In this document: positions 1-12,900 of the stretch, piece by piece
Layout: every line of letters starts with the position of its first letter
How positions within the stretch are numbered: the stretch's first letter is position 1
DNA from: Symsagittifera roscoffensis
Taxonomy: Eukaryota > Xenacoelomorpha > Acoela > Convolutidae
Length of the DNA: 64,000 nt
Assembly: GCF_963678635.1 (NCBI RefSeq)
Contig: NC_087071.1
Location: forward strand, 23,510,013-23,574,012
Reading direction: 5' to 3'
Notes under the pieces: generated by a model
What the model was told of the DNA's origin: nothing
The model's database searches: none
What the model saw: the letters and a program-made list of their open reading frames with translations, nothing else
Translations under genes and position numbers: made by a program

Positions 1-2185
1 ACTTAGTGCAGTTAATAAAAATCGCAAACAAAATTTAATTAACTGAATTATTGTTTTTTGTTTCCAAACTTCACCAAAATTTTGAGCTTGAGAGAAATCT
101 CCATCAGAGCAATTTTTTAAATGGTCGGAACAATAAGCTTAGAGATGCTTTTTGAGAATTGTTGATAGCTCCTTAGCAATTTGTAGTTGCCAAAATTGTT
201 ATTTTTAAGTGCCAATGAATGCAGTCATTTCTCACTTACTCTGGTCTTCAGATTTTTTTGTCTTATTATCTCATTTTTTGTGTAGAAGTGAAATCCATCT
301 GCTGAAAGTGACGTAAATAGCACTCTCCAAATGCGAACGGGGAAATTGCAAGGAAAAATGTGACCGTTTTTTAAGTTTCAAAAGGGGGAATTTATAAAAA
401 CTTTACTTGTTGATCCAGTTCTCTCAATTTGGGTTAATGTTATTTATCAAAAAAGCGCCAAGCATAAATCGTTCTAGGAAATCAAAGAGCTCAAGTGGCG
501 CCAATTTATTCTTTGAAATTCGAAAGTTTCTTTGAAATTCGAAAGACGAGATTTCTTCAACAAAGTCTGTGATTTTTTTAAGTGTTTACTTGCGTTCATT
601 ACTCTTTTCCAATCTTCAATTGGCTATGTTTTACCTTAGCGAACTTGAGTGAGCCGAAAAAATCTATTTGTTTCAAACGGCAAAGCAATAATAAGCAATC
701 GATTGCAGAAATTTTCTATTTAAATATTTCTGCAGATTTTTGAAAAGCATTTTATATTCATAAAAAGGCTTTATGTTTTCAAAATTATTACACACAAAAT
801 TAGTGTGGATGTCTTCAGTTTGTTGTATTCCAAACTATTACTTGCAAAATTGTGTCAATTTGTGTTTTATGCCACTTTTGCTGCATAACATTGGCATTTT
901 GTTAGCATATGTAGCTGTTTTATTTGTTATTAGTGTTTACCGGTTGTTAAGCGTTCGTTCGGCATAAGACTCCAATTCTCGAGGTTGCAGGTTTGAAGCC
1001 CATACTTTGGAAAACTTTATTATTTCGAAGCTTCTTTATATTTTTTCTTATTTCCTTCTATAAAGCTGCTTTCTAGACCTTTTCTGGCTAGTTTTTGCAT
1101 GGCAAAGCTTCTGCTCTGTGCTAAAAAACTCAAATTAGAAACGGTCTTTTTTGGTGCAGAAAATTAACAAATTAGTTATACTTGTAATTTTTTTCAATTC
1201 AAATATCAAGTCAACCCGAAAAGTCACTTAAAAAGCATACAGTAAAATCAAATTTCCAATTTTCTGTATTATTTGATAGTCGATTTGAATATTATCTGCA
1301 TAAAGCGAAAATGCTAAAAATGCAAGAAACCGATTTAAATCGATTTTATTTTGATTAAAATCCGTATGAACGTGAAATCAAAATGTTGCCAAAAATGAAT
1401 TTATAATGATTTAAAATCAATTAAAGTTGATTTTTTGAACTGAAATAAACTAAGTGAAATTTAAATTGATCCAAGTTGATTAGTTTGAAGTCTCATGTGC
1501 ATTGTCTAATAATCAGTTTTTTTGCGCAATAACAGGGACCAGTAAAATTTTAAAAAATATATAAAAAAAACTACGTCAAAAACTAACTAAAAATGAAATT
1601 TGTTTGGAAAAAAAACCACCCGTAGTCTATAAACTCCGCCATTTTCTTCGAAAGTCGGCACAAAAGAGCAAAGTTCGTCATTTCAGCGCGTTGCTATTGA
1701 TTTCTTAAATCAGCAAATTAACTTCATCAACACAAATTCACGGTCTATCTTAATATCAAGAACATAATGTCTCATATCAAGAACTTTTTCTATTTTAAAT
1801 ATGGAATAAAACCCTCCGAATTTTTAACCTTCTTTTTGCTCCAGGATTAAAAACAATCAAATTCGAAATTTTAAAATTAATTAAAAATTAGCTGAAGCAG
1901 ATCAAGAAAACCAACAAAAGTCATCAGAAAGGTTTAAAAGTGGCTTCCGAGTCAAAATTGTTCGGACTGTTTTTGGCGACTGTTGGTCCTAGCGGGGCTT
2001 GCATTCGGGTACACTGACAACACTTCTCGGCTTTCCTTCATGTAATGTCCCATTTGCATCTGTTGCGGATAATCTCCTGAAATTGAGAAACGCTATTTTT
2101 TGTTTCAATTACCCTGAGTTTTTTGTGTAAAAACGATCAAGTCAAAAAATAACGACAAAAATTTTAACACGCGGAAGCACATTTA
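1..2185. other. Intergenic/3' flank, no gene seen
   Basis: AT-rich sequence with no open frame that looks coding. A tRNA-like B-box (aggtttgaagccc) lies near 988-1000, probably a SINE remnant. A fragment related to the GAAAGTCGGAACAAT repeat family lies at about 1608-1665. Confidence 0.5.
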
Positions 2186-2460
2186 ATGGGGTGCGGCCGA
2201 ACTAAAGATCTCCATTTTTGGCTGACTGAGCCTAAAGTTTTTCTGAAGGGGACTTCGGTTCCAATGAATACTAAGTCTGAAGGGGGAGCGCTCGCCAAAA
2301 AACGCATTTTTAAGAAAAAAACTCAAAAACACTTTTTTGGGCTGTTTATTAGCAAACTGTATGCGGCGCATAATAATTGGTCAAAATAGCGTGCTTTTAG
2401 TGATTTGGGAAGGCTTAGACAATAAATTTGGTCGGACTAAAATTAAATGCTTAACTGCTA
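2186..2460 (+). mobile_element. Degraded internal fragment of the CAGGGGCGGAT MITE family
   Basis: It resembles the middle of the intact element at 7579-8020: 'ctccatttttggc', 'cctaaagtttttctgaag', 'gggggagcgctcgcc', then a run of A and 'aatttggtcgga'. Both ends are missing. It lies just past the innexin stop. Confidence 0.7.
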
Positions 2461-2853
2461 AGTAATAGAATAAATTTATGAAAAACTGAACTGCCACTTT
2501 CAAACATTTCTGGCTTAACAGTTTCTTAAAAGTCGTGAAAAGCATGCGCATCGTGTTAACGTTTATTTTTTCTAGAACATTTCTAGGAGCTGGTCTGTCA
2601 TTATTTACCCTGGTGTTTGAATGATTTTATTCCGATGAACGAAAAGATGATCAATTTAGTCAGGGAATGACTAAAGTTTTCTCTTTGAATACTAGTCCGA
2701 GCTTTTTTAACATCGAAGACACTGAAACCCTCCCTATGACAAAAATGTTTTTTAAACTTTCTGAAAAAATTGAAGCAATATTTTCTACACACGCTCGGCA
2801 ACGTACAAGTAACCAACAAAAACCTTGACAATGAATAGTTCGGTAATTAATAA

Positions 2854-3101
2854 TTAACCTGCTAGTTCGATTCCCGACCGCGTGTGATGTTGTTGTGTTG
2901 CCACTGTCATCGCCGATTCGAACGTGGGAGGGGGAATGTTCAAAGGAGGGGTGAACAGAAGTCTCTCCTTGGCCTCTAGTGACGAGGGTTCGTTGAGGGG
3001 GTCTTTGTTTAGGATAGGTTTGGGTGCACTTGGCACTGGTGGGGGTCTGTTGTTGAAATTGAAGGTGGGGTGGGTGATGAAATCATCATAGAGATGAGAT
3101 A
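2854..3101 (-). CDS. Innexin terminal exon with proline-rich tail
   Basis: 248 bp, entered in phase 1, ending at a TAA (2854-2856). The acceptor is strong: CTGTCTGTTTTAG. It encodes VSHLYDDFITHPTFNFNN, then a proline-rich tail with PPPVPSAPKP and ending TRSGIELAG. The stretch is much more GC-rich than its surroundings. The link across a 6.6-kb intron rests on frame closure and on SELVSHLY resembling the innexin C-terminal block (EL-x-x-x-L-W/Y). A possible poly(A) signal (AATAAA on the minus strand) lies at 2626-2631. Confidence 0.72.
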
Positions 3102-6100
3102 CTAAAACAGACAGCATAACTGGCCTTTTAGCTAGTCTTTGCTTATGGTAACTAATTCTAACGTGATTATCAGACAAAATTTCCTTTATTTACCAATTTT
3201 CTAGAAAAATTAATATTCGACGGTCCAATGAGGGTTTGGGTAAATAAATAGTTTTCCTTTTTTTACTGATTGTGGTACTGCTAAGGCAGTAACATTGATG
3301 TATATTGTGATGTAAATATCTTTAAACCTATTATATCACACAGTGTACCAAGGTCATAGGAAATGAGGCAAAAATGAAATTCTCCGAAAAAGCGCAATGA
3401 TTCTGCGTTGCTCTTTTGTCAGTTCAAATTCAGTTTTCAAAATTCGAATGCAATTTCAATGCAATTTTCGGTCTGAAAGTCAGAACTACTTCAAAATTTA
3501 GGACGTCCAATAAATTTGTTAAAAGCTATAAAACTACAACTCAGCCACAGGACTGAAAAGAGAAAATATAGTTAGTTAAATACACTATTTGCACTACATT
3601 CTTTCACAACTTAACGACTAAGTTCTTTGGGGTACCACACTAAGAAAATAAAGAGAAAGAAGTTTTGTGGGCAATACAAAAAGTATTCAGCTAGTTAGTA
3701 TATCGGAAATGGTCGTTTTTGTATGTTTGGAAAATTTATTTTGCAAATTTTTCCCACGGAATGAAATCTTCCAGAAAACGTTCATGAATTTTATTCACTG
3801 TGGTTTTGATCAGAATACGAAACTTAGTCACATTTTTTATAAAAAAAATTGCAAAATTTTATGTTTTTGAGGCACAGATGCCTCGCCGATGATGTACGGC
3901 TTACAATTTTCAAGCAGGACCAGATTCGAGGGAGAGTGGGAGAGAATCGAACCCTGACAACTTAAAATAGTTTTTTTGTGGTATTATCTTACGACATCAA
4001 AAATCGGCTCATAAGTTCTAAAAATTTGCTTAGGCGCCTTTCGCGCTAGGGTATACTACATTCGAAGGGGAGCGCGCCAAAAAACGAAACTTTTTTGCTA
4101 TAATGTTCCAAAAAGAACTCAATAACGGCACAGATAGTTTTTAAAAATCGTTTTTTCATGGCGCTTTGGGATAGGTGAATTGTTTTTTGAATATTTGCTC
4201 CCCGCACGAAAGTTCTAGAAACGCGTCTGCTTTTAAAAACATCGAACAAAATAGTGGACTTTTTTCTGGCTCAAAAATTATTTACATTTTTTTTAATATG
4301 AGAAATAAACCATCTAAAAACTATACAACTTTTAATTACAAATTTTGCCTGCAATATATTTTTATTTGCTTGAGTTTAGAAAGCTTTAAATGAATATGAT
4401 CATAAATTATGCACTCAATAAGTCTACTTAAACAGTTTACGTTTATTTGTTTTTAACAAAAATTCTTGCAAAATTCAAGCTTGAGAAAATATTCAAGTCT
4501 ACATAGTCAAAAATTGATATCATCTTGAAATCATTCAGAAAACAATTTGTTTCATTCTTCTCCTAAGTCTCCTTCCCGCTCAGGGAATCTAAGATCTTCC
4601 GCATTCGAGTTCCATGAATAAAAAACTTTTAAATTTGAGTTTTATTGTCAGCGTGAAAAAAAATGAATGAAAATTAATCGATTATAATCAATTGAAAATG
4701 GATAATACGGCTAATATTTAAAGATGCAATAAAATTCACTGCAAATTAATTATAATCAATTTTTTTTACATTCATAAATAAAGACAAAAAAAATCCATTA
4801 TCATTTGAACATGCGAATTTCAAGGCACACAAATTCTTTTGCACGTTTTAAACTAAATGTGGTTCTCTGTTGTTAAATATGCAATTTTTTTTCTGCGAAA
4901 CTTTGATGTTTGTTACTCAATTGATGTTAGTAATTTATGTTGCTTTCAACAAACTTCTTTTCTTTTAGAGGAGGAGGATTTCAGAGCAATTTTTAGTTAA
5001 ATATTTCCTAAAAAGGGCCAAAAATGGCTTTTGTGACTTTTTTAAATAATAATTGTGAAATTGACATTTAGTTGTTACGTGTAACTTTGTATGAAAATAC
5101 TATACTTGACAGGTATCACATCCCAAAAAAATTCTTGACCAAAAATTTTCCGAAAATGGCATTTTTGACTTGTACTACGGTTCTGGTGGCTGGTGGCGGG
5201 GTAAGAGAAGAAGAGACAAATGTTGGGGGTTCATGGAGTGCGTTTATGGAGTTGTTGGGCAATATGCAAAAAAAATGGTTTAGGCCGTACACTCGTTCTG
5301 CATAATTTTTGTATTAATCATTTAATAAATGCAGATATTCACGCAAAACTTTCCACGACGCAAACTAAAAGCAAAGTGAAAAATATCCATTGTAATTGAT
5401 TTAAATTGGATTATATTTAATCTAAAACTTGATAAAACAAATGATCACAATCGATATGATTTTCCATGTTGCTGTCTGAGGGCAACAAGTTTCGATTATA
5501 TTGTTAAGAAAGTAGGCTATATTGTAGACTATATTCGATTATATTGTAAAGAAAAAATAGTGGAATCTATTTGTAAATAACTAACTGACGATAAAAACAG
5601 ATACCGAACCGATTAGTGTAAGATAAAATTAATTGCTCTTAGAAGAGAAAGTCTTTTTTTTTCAAAGAAACCTCTACAACCCCTCTACAACATTTTCTTT
5701 CATCATAAGACTCACAAGCCAAAATTGCACATCAGCCAGCAATGAACTTTTGTGAAAAATGGAGGAAGTTATAGACCAGCCAAGTTTTCATATATTGTTA
5801 TCCGTACAGATGTAATTTATTCCGAACAGTTTTCGAATCGCAAGAAATTCAAAAAAAAAGAAAAAAAATGTTGAGGTTTAGAATCTGCCAATTTTTTAAT
5901 ATCTGCGCGATAATTCAAGTTGTTAAATATTCATTGACAACGATGGATGGAATAAAAATTAGATACGGCAAATCTCGCTTCGAGTTTTCTCTTATTTGAT
6001 TTTCCACCTGTAATGACTATCATAATTAGAAAAAAAATTACAATGGACACATAAAAACTGTAGTCAGATTCAATTAATATAAAACAAGTTTAATCATCGC

Positions 6101-6900
6101 GCAAATATGAATAATTGGCTACTTCTCAACCTCAATATCTTTATCTTTTTTGGCAATTTTTGTGAATCGAAGCAGTCAGAAAATGATTACATCTTTACGG
6201 ATCATAATATAGTAGAGCATAATAACCTCAACTTCATATTGTGGACCGACAATCAGTTCTCGTGCACGGAGTTTTGCAATGGCCACGTTGGGAAGAGCAG
6301 GGAAAATTCTGGGTCCAAATATGAACAGAAAAGTGGAAAGTGCTCCTGTTTTGGATCTCAGAGAGAAATACTAACCATATCAAACAGTCCGAAACCAACT
6401 GAAACCGTCTTCCATTACTCTTAATTGTGCTACTGTTTGTTCGAGATCAAGTTTAAGCGTTAAGCGCTGCTAGTTTTGTTAAAGGCAGCTTGAGGAAAGC
6501 TATCCACCCCCACACAACCCTTCCCCAACCCTTGATCTTATTTTTTTGAGTGGAGGGGGAGGGAGTAAGGGGAAGCGCTTAAATTTGAAGTTGTGTTAAC
6601 AGAAGGGAGTACATTTTTCGCTCAAAACTTTGGCGCTTGATAACAGATTTAAATGCAAAAAATAATTGCAATTTTTTCAAATGAATTACTATTTGTTTTA
6701 GCACGACTTCGAACTCAAACAGTAGGATCAGGTGAATTTTTAACAATTGCGATTCTGAAATAAAACTGATTGGTATGAAAGAAATACATTTTGCATGCTT
6801 ATTGGGCTCGGAATTTTCGGCCTCCTTTTTTGACTGATCAACCATTTAATTATTTGCTAATTCACGTCAAAATATTTACTTAATTTGAAAAGAAATAGAG

Positions 6901-6940
<40 letters not shown>

Positions 6941-9900
6941 ACGGCGTTCTTAGAACAAGAACATTTTCTTACAAAATTGTCTACAGAGCACAATTTAATG
7001 GTAAAACAAGGTCTATTTGATGTCGCAAAAGATATCGCAAAATTAATTTGATCACCTGAATATTGTCGACGAAACTTATGAATTTTTAACTTTGTAAAAT
7101 TTTGGAAGGAACTCTTCGCGCATAATTTGTTATCTGGATTTTAATAAGTGGGGGTAAGGGATGTATTTAATATCTAATAATGCATTTAAAAGACCAAATT
7201 GCCTGCCTTATTTTTCCACACAATTTTCGATTTTTTTTTAGCTAGCGGTTATCGACGATATTATTCCAGTCTGAAAAATATTGATGCTCAGGGTTGAAAA
7301 TCTAAAAGGTTTAACGTGCGAACATTTCCACAAAATGACAACTGTTTGAATTGGAGCTAATTGGACAGCTATAATTCAAATTGGGATAATTAACGCGCAA
7401 TATATTTCTTCGTATTAAAGCATAAGAGGTAAACAACATCAGGGCAAAGCAATATCTTCAATGGGGATAAAAAAATTTTGTCGAAAACTATTACTGACAA
7501 AAACTAAAATTGACTAAATAAAAAAACCACACCGAGCATGAATATTCCTTTCTCTTCGAAAGTCGGAACAATTACACCCAGGGGCGGATTTAGGGGGGGG
7601 GGCGGGGGGGGGGGGGGGGCGGACGCCCCCCCCTCAGGGATTCGACCCCCTGCCGACCCAAAGGGTCCCCCCTTTGATACTTTTTCAGAAATCCATTTTT
7701 GGCGGACCGACCCTAAAATTTTTCTAAAGGCGCCTTCGGCGCCAATATATACCAACTTTGAGGGGGAGCGCGCGCCAAAAAAAACGCAATTTTTTTGTCA
7801 AAATCTTTCAAAAAGTGCCCAAAAACGGCTTTTTTGACTGTTTTTTCAAAAATTTGCCTGCGGCGCAGAAAATTTTGCCAAAATAGGGGCAAAACAGTGC
7901 TTTGGGAGAGCTCGAAAAATCAATTTGGTCGACCTAAAAAAAAAAAAAGGTCGTCAAAATTTTGGAAAATTTTTCGAAAATCCGCCCCCCCCCCTCGAGA
8001 AAATCCTAGATCCGCCCCTGATTACACCATTCCAAATTGAACTAAGACTTTAACTTTCTTTTTCTTAAACATTAAAAACAACATTTTTTAATCAATAAAT
8101 TTTTGATCGATGTTATAGGTCAGCCGGATCATTACTATGCCCTGATATTAGCAGACTCGTTCCATTTAAAATAATTTTCTGTCTGTGTTAATTCTACGCT
8201 ATGCGTTAACTCTTTTGCGCCTAAACTGTCTCAAATTGGCCAAATTAGCAAAATTCAAACCATCTTAGACTTAAAAATAAAAATCACGATTAAAATATCT
8301 TTTTTTAAAAATGGACATCAATAGCTTTCAGATTATATAAAAACTCAAAACCAAAGTGGCTATTTGAATATTCATAGTTCTTATTTAATAGCGCAGTGTT
8401 ATTTTAAAAAAAACTAGAGAAATTGCAAACATTGTATATATTTTTTCATTTTAGCGGCAAGACGGCGCAAAGAAAAAATTTTAGCTTCTCATATTTTTCA
8501 GATATATTTTTTTTCATATTGAGCATTTGTTGTTTATGGAGCAACCTTGAAACTCGTAGGAAAATATTTGTACTTTTTGTTTTTGTTTTTTTTTCAACAA
8601 ATTGTTGATTTTCTAACTAGACAGTTTTAACTCCATTTTTTTTATCCTCGGAAGGACCACGACGCCTTGAGCTGATAATTAATTTAAAAAACCCCAATGA
8701 TTGTTTTTACTAATATGATAGGTGTTTGAAAATGCGAAGTTTATGAAAACTTGTTTTGAATGCTGATTTATCGTGACTTAAAATCTCTTCAAATTCAAAT
8801 GTAGAAGTTATCTGGTCTTTTTAAGAAAGTTATTTGGTCCGCATGCTAGAAAGTTTTCAAAAAACATACAAAGCTCAATTTATTTACTTATTTTTTTAAA
8901 ATATCATTCTTTTTTCAAAAATATGTTGAAATATTTATCAAACCTAGGTTTATTAGTTTTTTTAAAATTAATTTCGTTCCATGTGCGTGGTGAGATGCGG
9001 AACAAACGCAAAAAAGTTATGAAATGAGCTCATTGAACATTATTTTTGTCCAGAAAAAAAACGAATAAATTTTTCTTTTTTTTGCAAAATACATTCTTAA
9101 TTTTTAAGAAAACTTATGTTGCCACAAACAGCCAAAATGAAGCTTCTAAAACTAGTTTATGAAAAATTGGTAGAAAAATTAAGTTTTTTTAGTCGAAGTG
9201 ATCAATTTTTCTAAACGAAGGTTTGAAATTAGATTCGCCTGACTTGCTCGAAATTAGACTAATATTCAGAAAAATGTAACCGGTTTTTCTCGAAACTGAG
9301 GTAAATTCTCGACTCTTTTTAATGCCAATCGAATAAAGAGTGCAAGGCTTTTGGTATGACATATCATTTGACGCCTTCCGATGATTATTTGTGGTACCTG
9401 AAAAAATGAAGAAAAAAAACACCCAAATACCTTGTTCTTTTTCTTTTTCAATGTTCCACAAATAGTCACAATGACTGACCACAATTAAAATGTTTACAAC
9501 AAGTTTGCATGCAAAATTTTGAATATCATCAAATAGTATAGTCAACGGTCATCAAATCAAAATACCAATTTAAAGTTTTTCTAGTCCAGATTTGTTCTAT
9601 GACAAACTGATGATACTTTAACTTAAACTACTTAACAACCACTCCCTTTCTTGAAGTAGTTCCGCTACTTGTGAGTTAAGATAAATGAAAACAAAATGGA
9701 TAAAGGTGTCTGAAGTGTCTGACCCAGTTCGGAGGTGATGATTGAGCTGGTATTTCTGGAGATGAGTCGAATCAAGAACACTCCGTCTGATCTCAAGTAG
9801 GCATTCACGAACTTCCTCACAGATCTCCTCTCCATGTCCGATGAGCCACCTTATAAATAATATCATAACAAGCTGTATAACCAAAATAATAATTGTGAAA

Positions 9901-12900
9901 TATTGATAATAAATAAAATACATGATAAAAAAAATATCAGGTTTCTTGCCATCAATTAACAAAAATGTCAAAATTTTGCTGACTAGACTAAAAAAAATGT
10001 AAAATAATTTATATGGAAAACGCCTCGAGATGAGTTTATTTTCTAATCGTTTGTGCTTTTATATTTTTTGCAAATTTTTTTAAATAAAACCGTAAACACC
10101 AACAATTATGTTCGTAAATTGTTTTAAGATAGTTTTATGAAAACTTGTTAAATTTTCAGGCTAAAGTTTCTTTAGGTGTTTATATTTTTTATCATCATTA
10201 AATGTTCATCAATATTTCAAATAGCTCAAAATTGTATTTCACTCACCACTGATTCGATCATCCCAGCCGACCCTGTGTAGAAATTTCAGGTGTTTCTTGA
10301 TGTAATTGACTCTGTCTTGACACCACACAATCCTCGTCAGCCAGATGATGAAGTTGATGCAGGTGAGGATGGCCACAAACACGAACCAGAACCAGAGCAC
10401 CACGAAGATCTTCTCATTGAACAGGTTGATGTTAAGCACACATTGTACTGTGTATTGGTGCAGGTTTCCTGTGAAAAATGTCAAAAAGAACATAAAAGGT
10501 TGACACTTCAGGCTAAAAACTTTTTGGCCTGAATTCAGAAAAAAAACATGACCGATGAAATCAAAAAAAGCCGATGAAATCAAGAAAGAGCCTATTCGTA
10601 AAAAACGCCTATTCGTAACACAATTTGAGAAAACTGGATCAATTGTTAATTAATTGTCACTTTGGAAACTCAAAACTAAATGCGATTTAAAGCTATATGA
10701 AGTCACTGACGTTCTCAGCGCCATTTAACCATTTGTAATTGGAGAGCGTAATAAACTTTCACTTAAGCAAACAAATTTGAAGTGATTTGGAGAAAAAAAA
10801 ACAACAACCAAACCGCAAAAAAATCAAATTTGTCTGAAAAAACGGATGATAACTTGGTGCAATTTTTCCAAAAAGACAAGAACTGGGAAAATGGATTTCC
10901 ATAAATTTGTCTGCGGTTAAAATTTAATTATTAGAACAACAACAGAGCTTTACCAAATTATTTGACCTAAGACTTTCCTTTTGAGCAAACTCCTAATTAG
11001 CACATTCTAAGATGTTTTACATTTCTCCCCAATAGTGAAAGTTTTCCCCAACGATTAATCTTTAGAAGGTGTTTTTTATAACTTTAATCAAACTTCTACT
11101 TCAATACTGATATTTGTGTGAAGCAGGGGCGGAGATTTAAGTTTTTTTGTGTCGCCATATTGGCTTTAAAAAAGTAGCTAAGCTTGTTGTTTTGACCACT
11201 CTCAGAGATTCGATAGAAGTCACTCTCAAAGTCACTATCACTGATTAAGATACGAGAAACAACCAGGATCAAGTGCTTGTTTTTCAATGCAAAAACAGGT
11301 ATCAAAAAACATTTGACTCTCTTTTTTCGGTCTTACTGCTGACGTTTTTTGCTCTAAGGCGCCCATCGAAACACTCGAATTGCTTCACTTGCCTTCTAAC
11401 TTTTTCAAGAATCCTGATTAGAGTCAAGCAAAAAATATATTTACGAGAATTAAAAGGTTTTCAAGTCTTTTCAGCTTGATTTGAAAAAAAAATTAATTCC
11501 TAAAATATCTTTAAATATCAAGAAAAACTAGTGCCAGCTTTTGACTCGTCAGATTAATTTAGTTTGAATAGTTTTTTTGCTAAGTGTCACTATGAAGTTT
11601 AATTTGAAAGTATAAGTAGAGACTGTTAGTAAAGCAGCGGATTCTGAAAGCTTAGCCGCGGTTTCTATCTCTGAAAAACTACAAAACTACCTCCAATAAA
11701 GCATTCAAAAAACGTTGAGACAAGAAACATTTGCTTAAGTCAAAGCTATCATAATGGCACTTTCTTGTCATAAATAATCGTCATAATGTTTTGTGCGACT
11801 TGTACAGGATAAGTTTATTGTTCCGATCTTCGAAAAAAGTGAGGAATATATATATATATATGCCCGTGATGGTTTTTTTTATTCATACCCATTTTAGTAA
11901 AATGGACTGCGTATGGACATCGATCTGAAACTCTTCAGATTGCCAAGCGAGTATGCTTGCGCTAGACTAAATGCGGCTCTGCCGCTGGAAGAATACTTTG
12001 AAAATTTGTTTCAATAGGCGAAATATTTATGCGCGGCATTTTATACGCACTCATAAACGTAAGAACTGAATTGAGGCAAGCTATTTGGTCTTATTAATTT
12101 CATAAACGAATCAAAGTTTAACACTTAGGTGTTATCAGCCTAAAGTTCATAGTTTGTCAACGTTTCATTTACCAAAAACTATTCGAGACTAATTAATGGG
12201 CGGTCGGAAAATTCAGGGCTTTGCTCTGATACGAGCAGTCTTGTTTATTTTAAAATCCAGCCTCGAGACCATAAAACTGATCAATTTGCTTGTCTATTCA
12301 AATCTTTGAAAATTTAAACCAAATATAAATAGATCAGCAGTCGACTACATTTTAATGCCTTTGATTTTCCTGCTCAACGCTCAGAGCCTAAAATTTTTCA
12401 TATTCAAATATGTAAGAAAATACAACAGAATGAGACAAAACTGTTGATAAAACTTCAGATTACAAATTTGTTGACAAAAAAACACTGCTTTTTGTCACTT
12501 TGACAGATAAGTTATGCATTTTTATCATCTAAGGCATTAATTTTCAAATCTTTAAAGAAAAATCGTTTTTTATGTTCACAATGTTTGCGTTAGGTTCGAG
12601 CGATATTCATAAATAAGAATTATAACGTCGCATCACTTATACTTTTAGTTTTAAAAAATTTAAGCATTTAAGGAGATTTTTTAGAAATGTTTTGAATAAT
12701 TTATAGGTCAAAAAAATGTTCGTTGAAGATTGAACTAAAACTGGCCAGATTCAACGTGATGAAAGGAGAAGTTTTTTTTGACGCTTTGCTGTCCAAAAGT
12801 AAATTAACCGCAGTTTTGTTTTTAGTTTGTACAATTTTTCGATGCGACGTAATTATGGACTTTTAGATCTACAACTAAATTTATCATCTACATCTGACAA

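Noticed and set aside
7538-8040. Plus- and minus-strand glycine/proline-rich ORFs
   Set aside because: They translate the homopolymer G/C ends of the MITE at 7579-8020.
9618-9971. Minus-strand ORF of 117 codons over the innexin C-terminal exon
   Set aside because: The innexin frame is a different one: after the acceptor at 9849, phase 1 gives RKFVNAYLRSDGVFLIRLI. The longer ORF is a shadow frame.
10290-10532. Plus-strand ORF of 80 codons
   Set aside because: Antisense shadow of the innexin TM4 exon 10247-10468.
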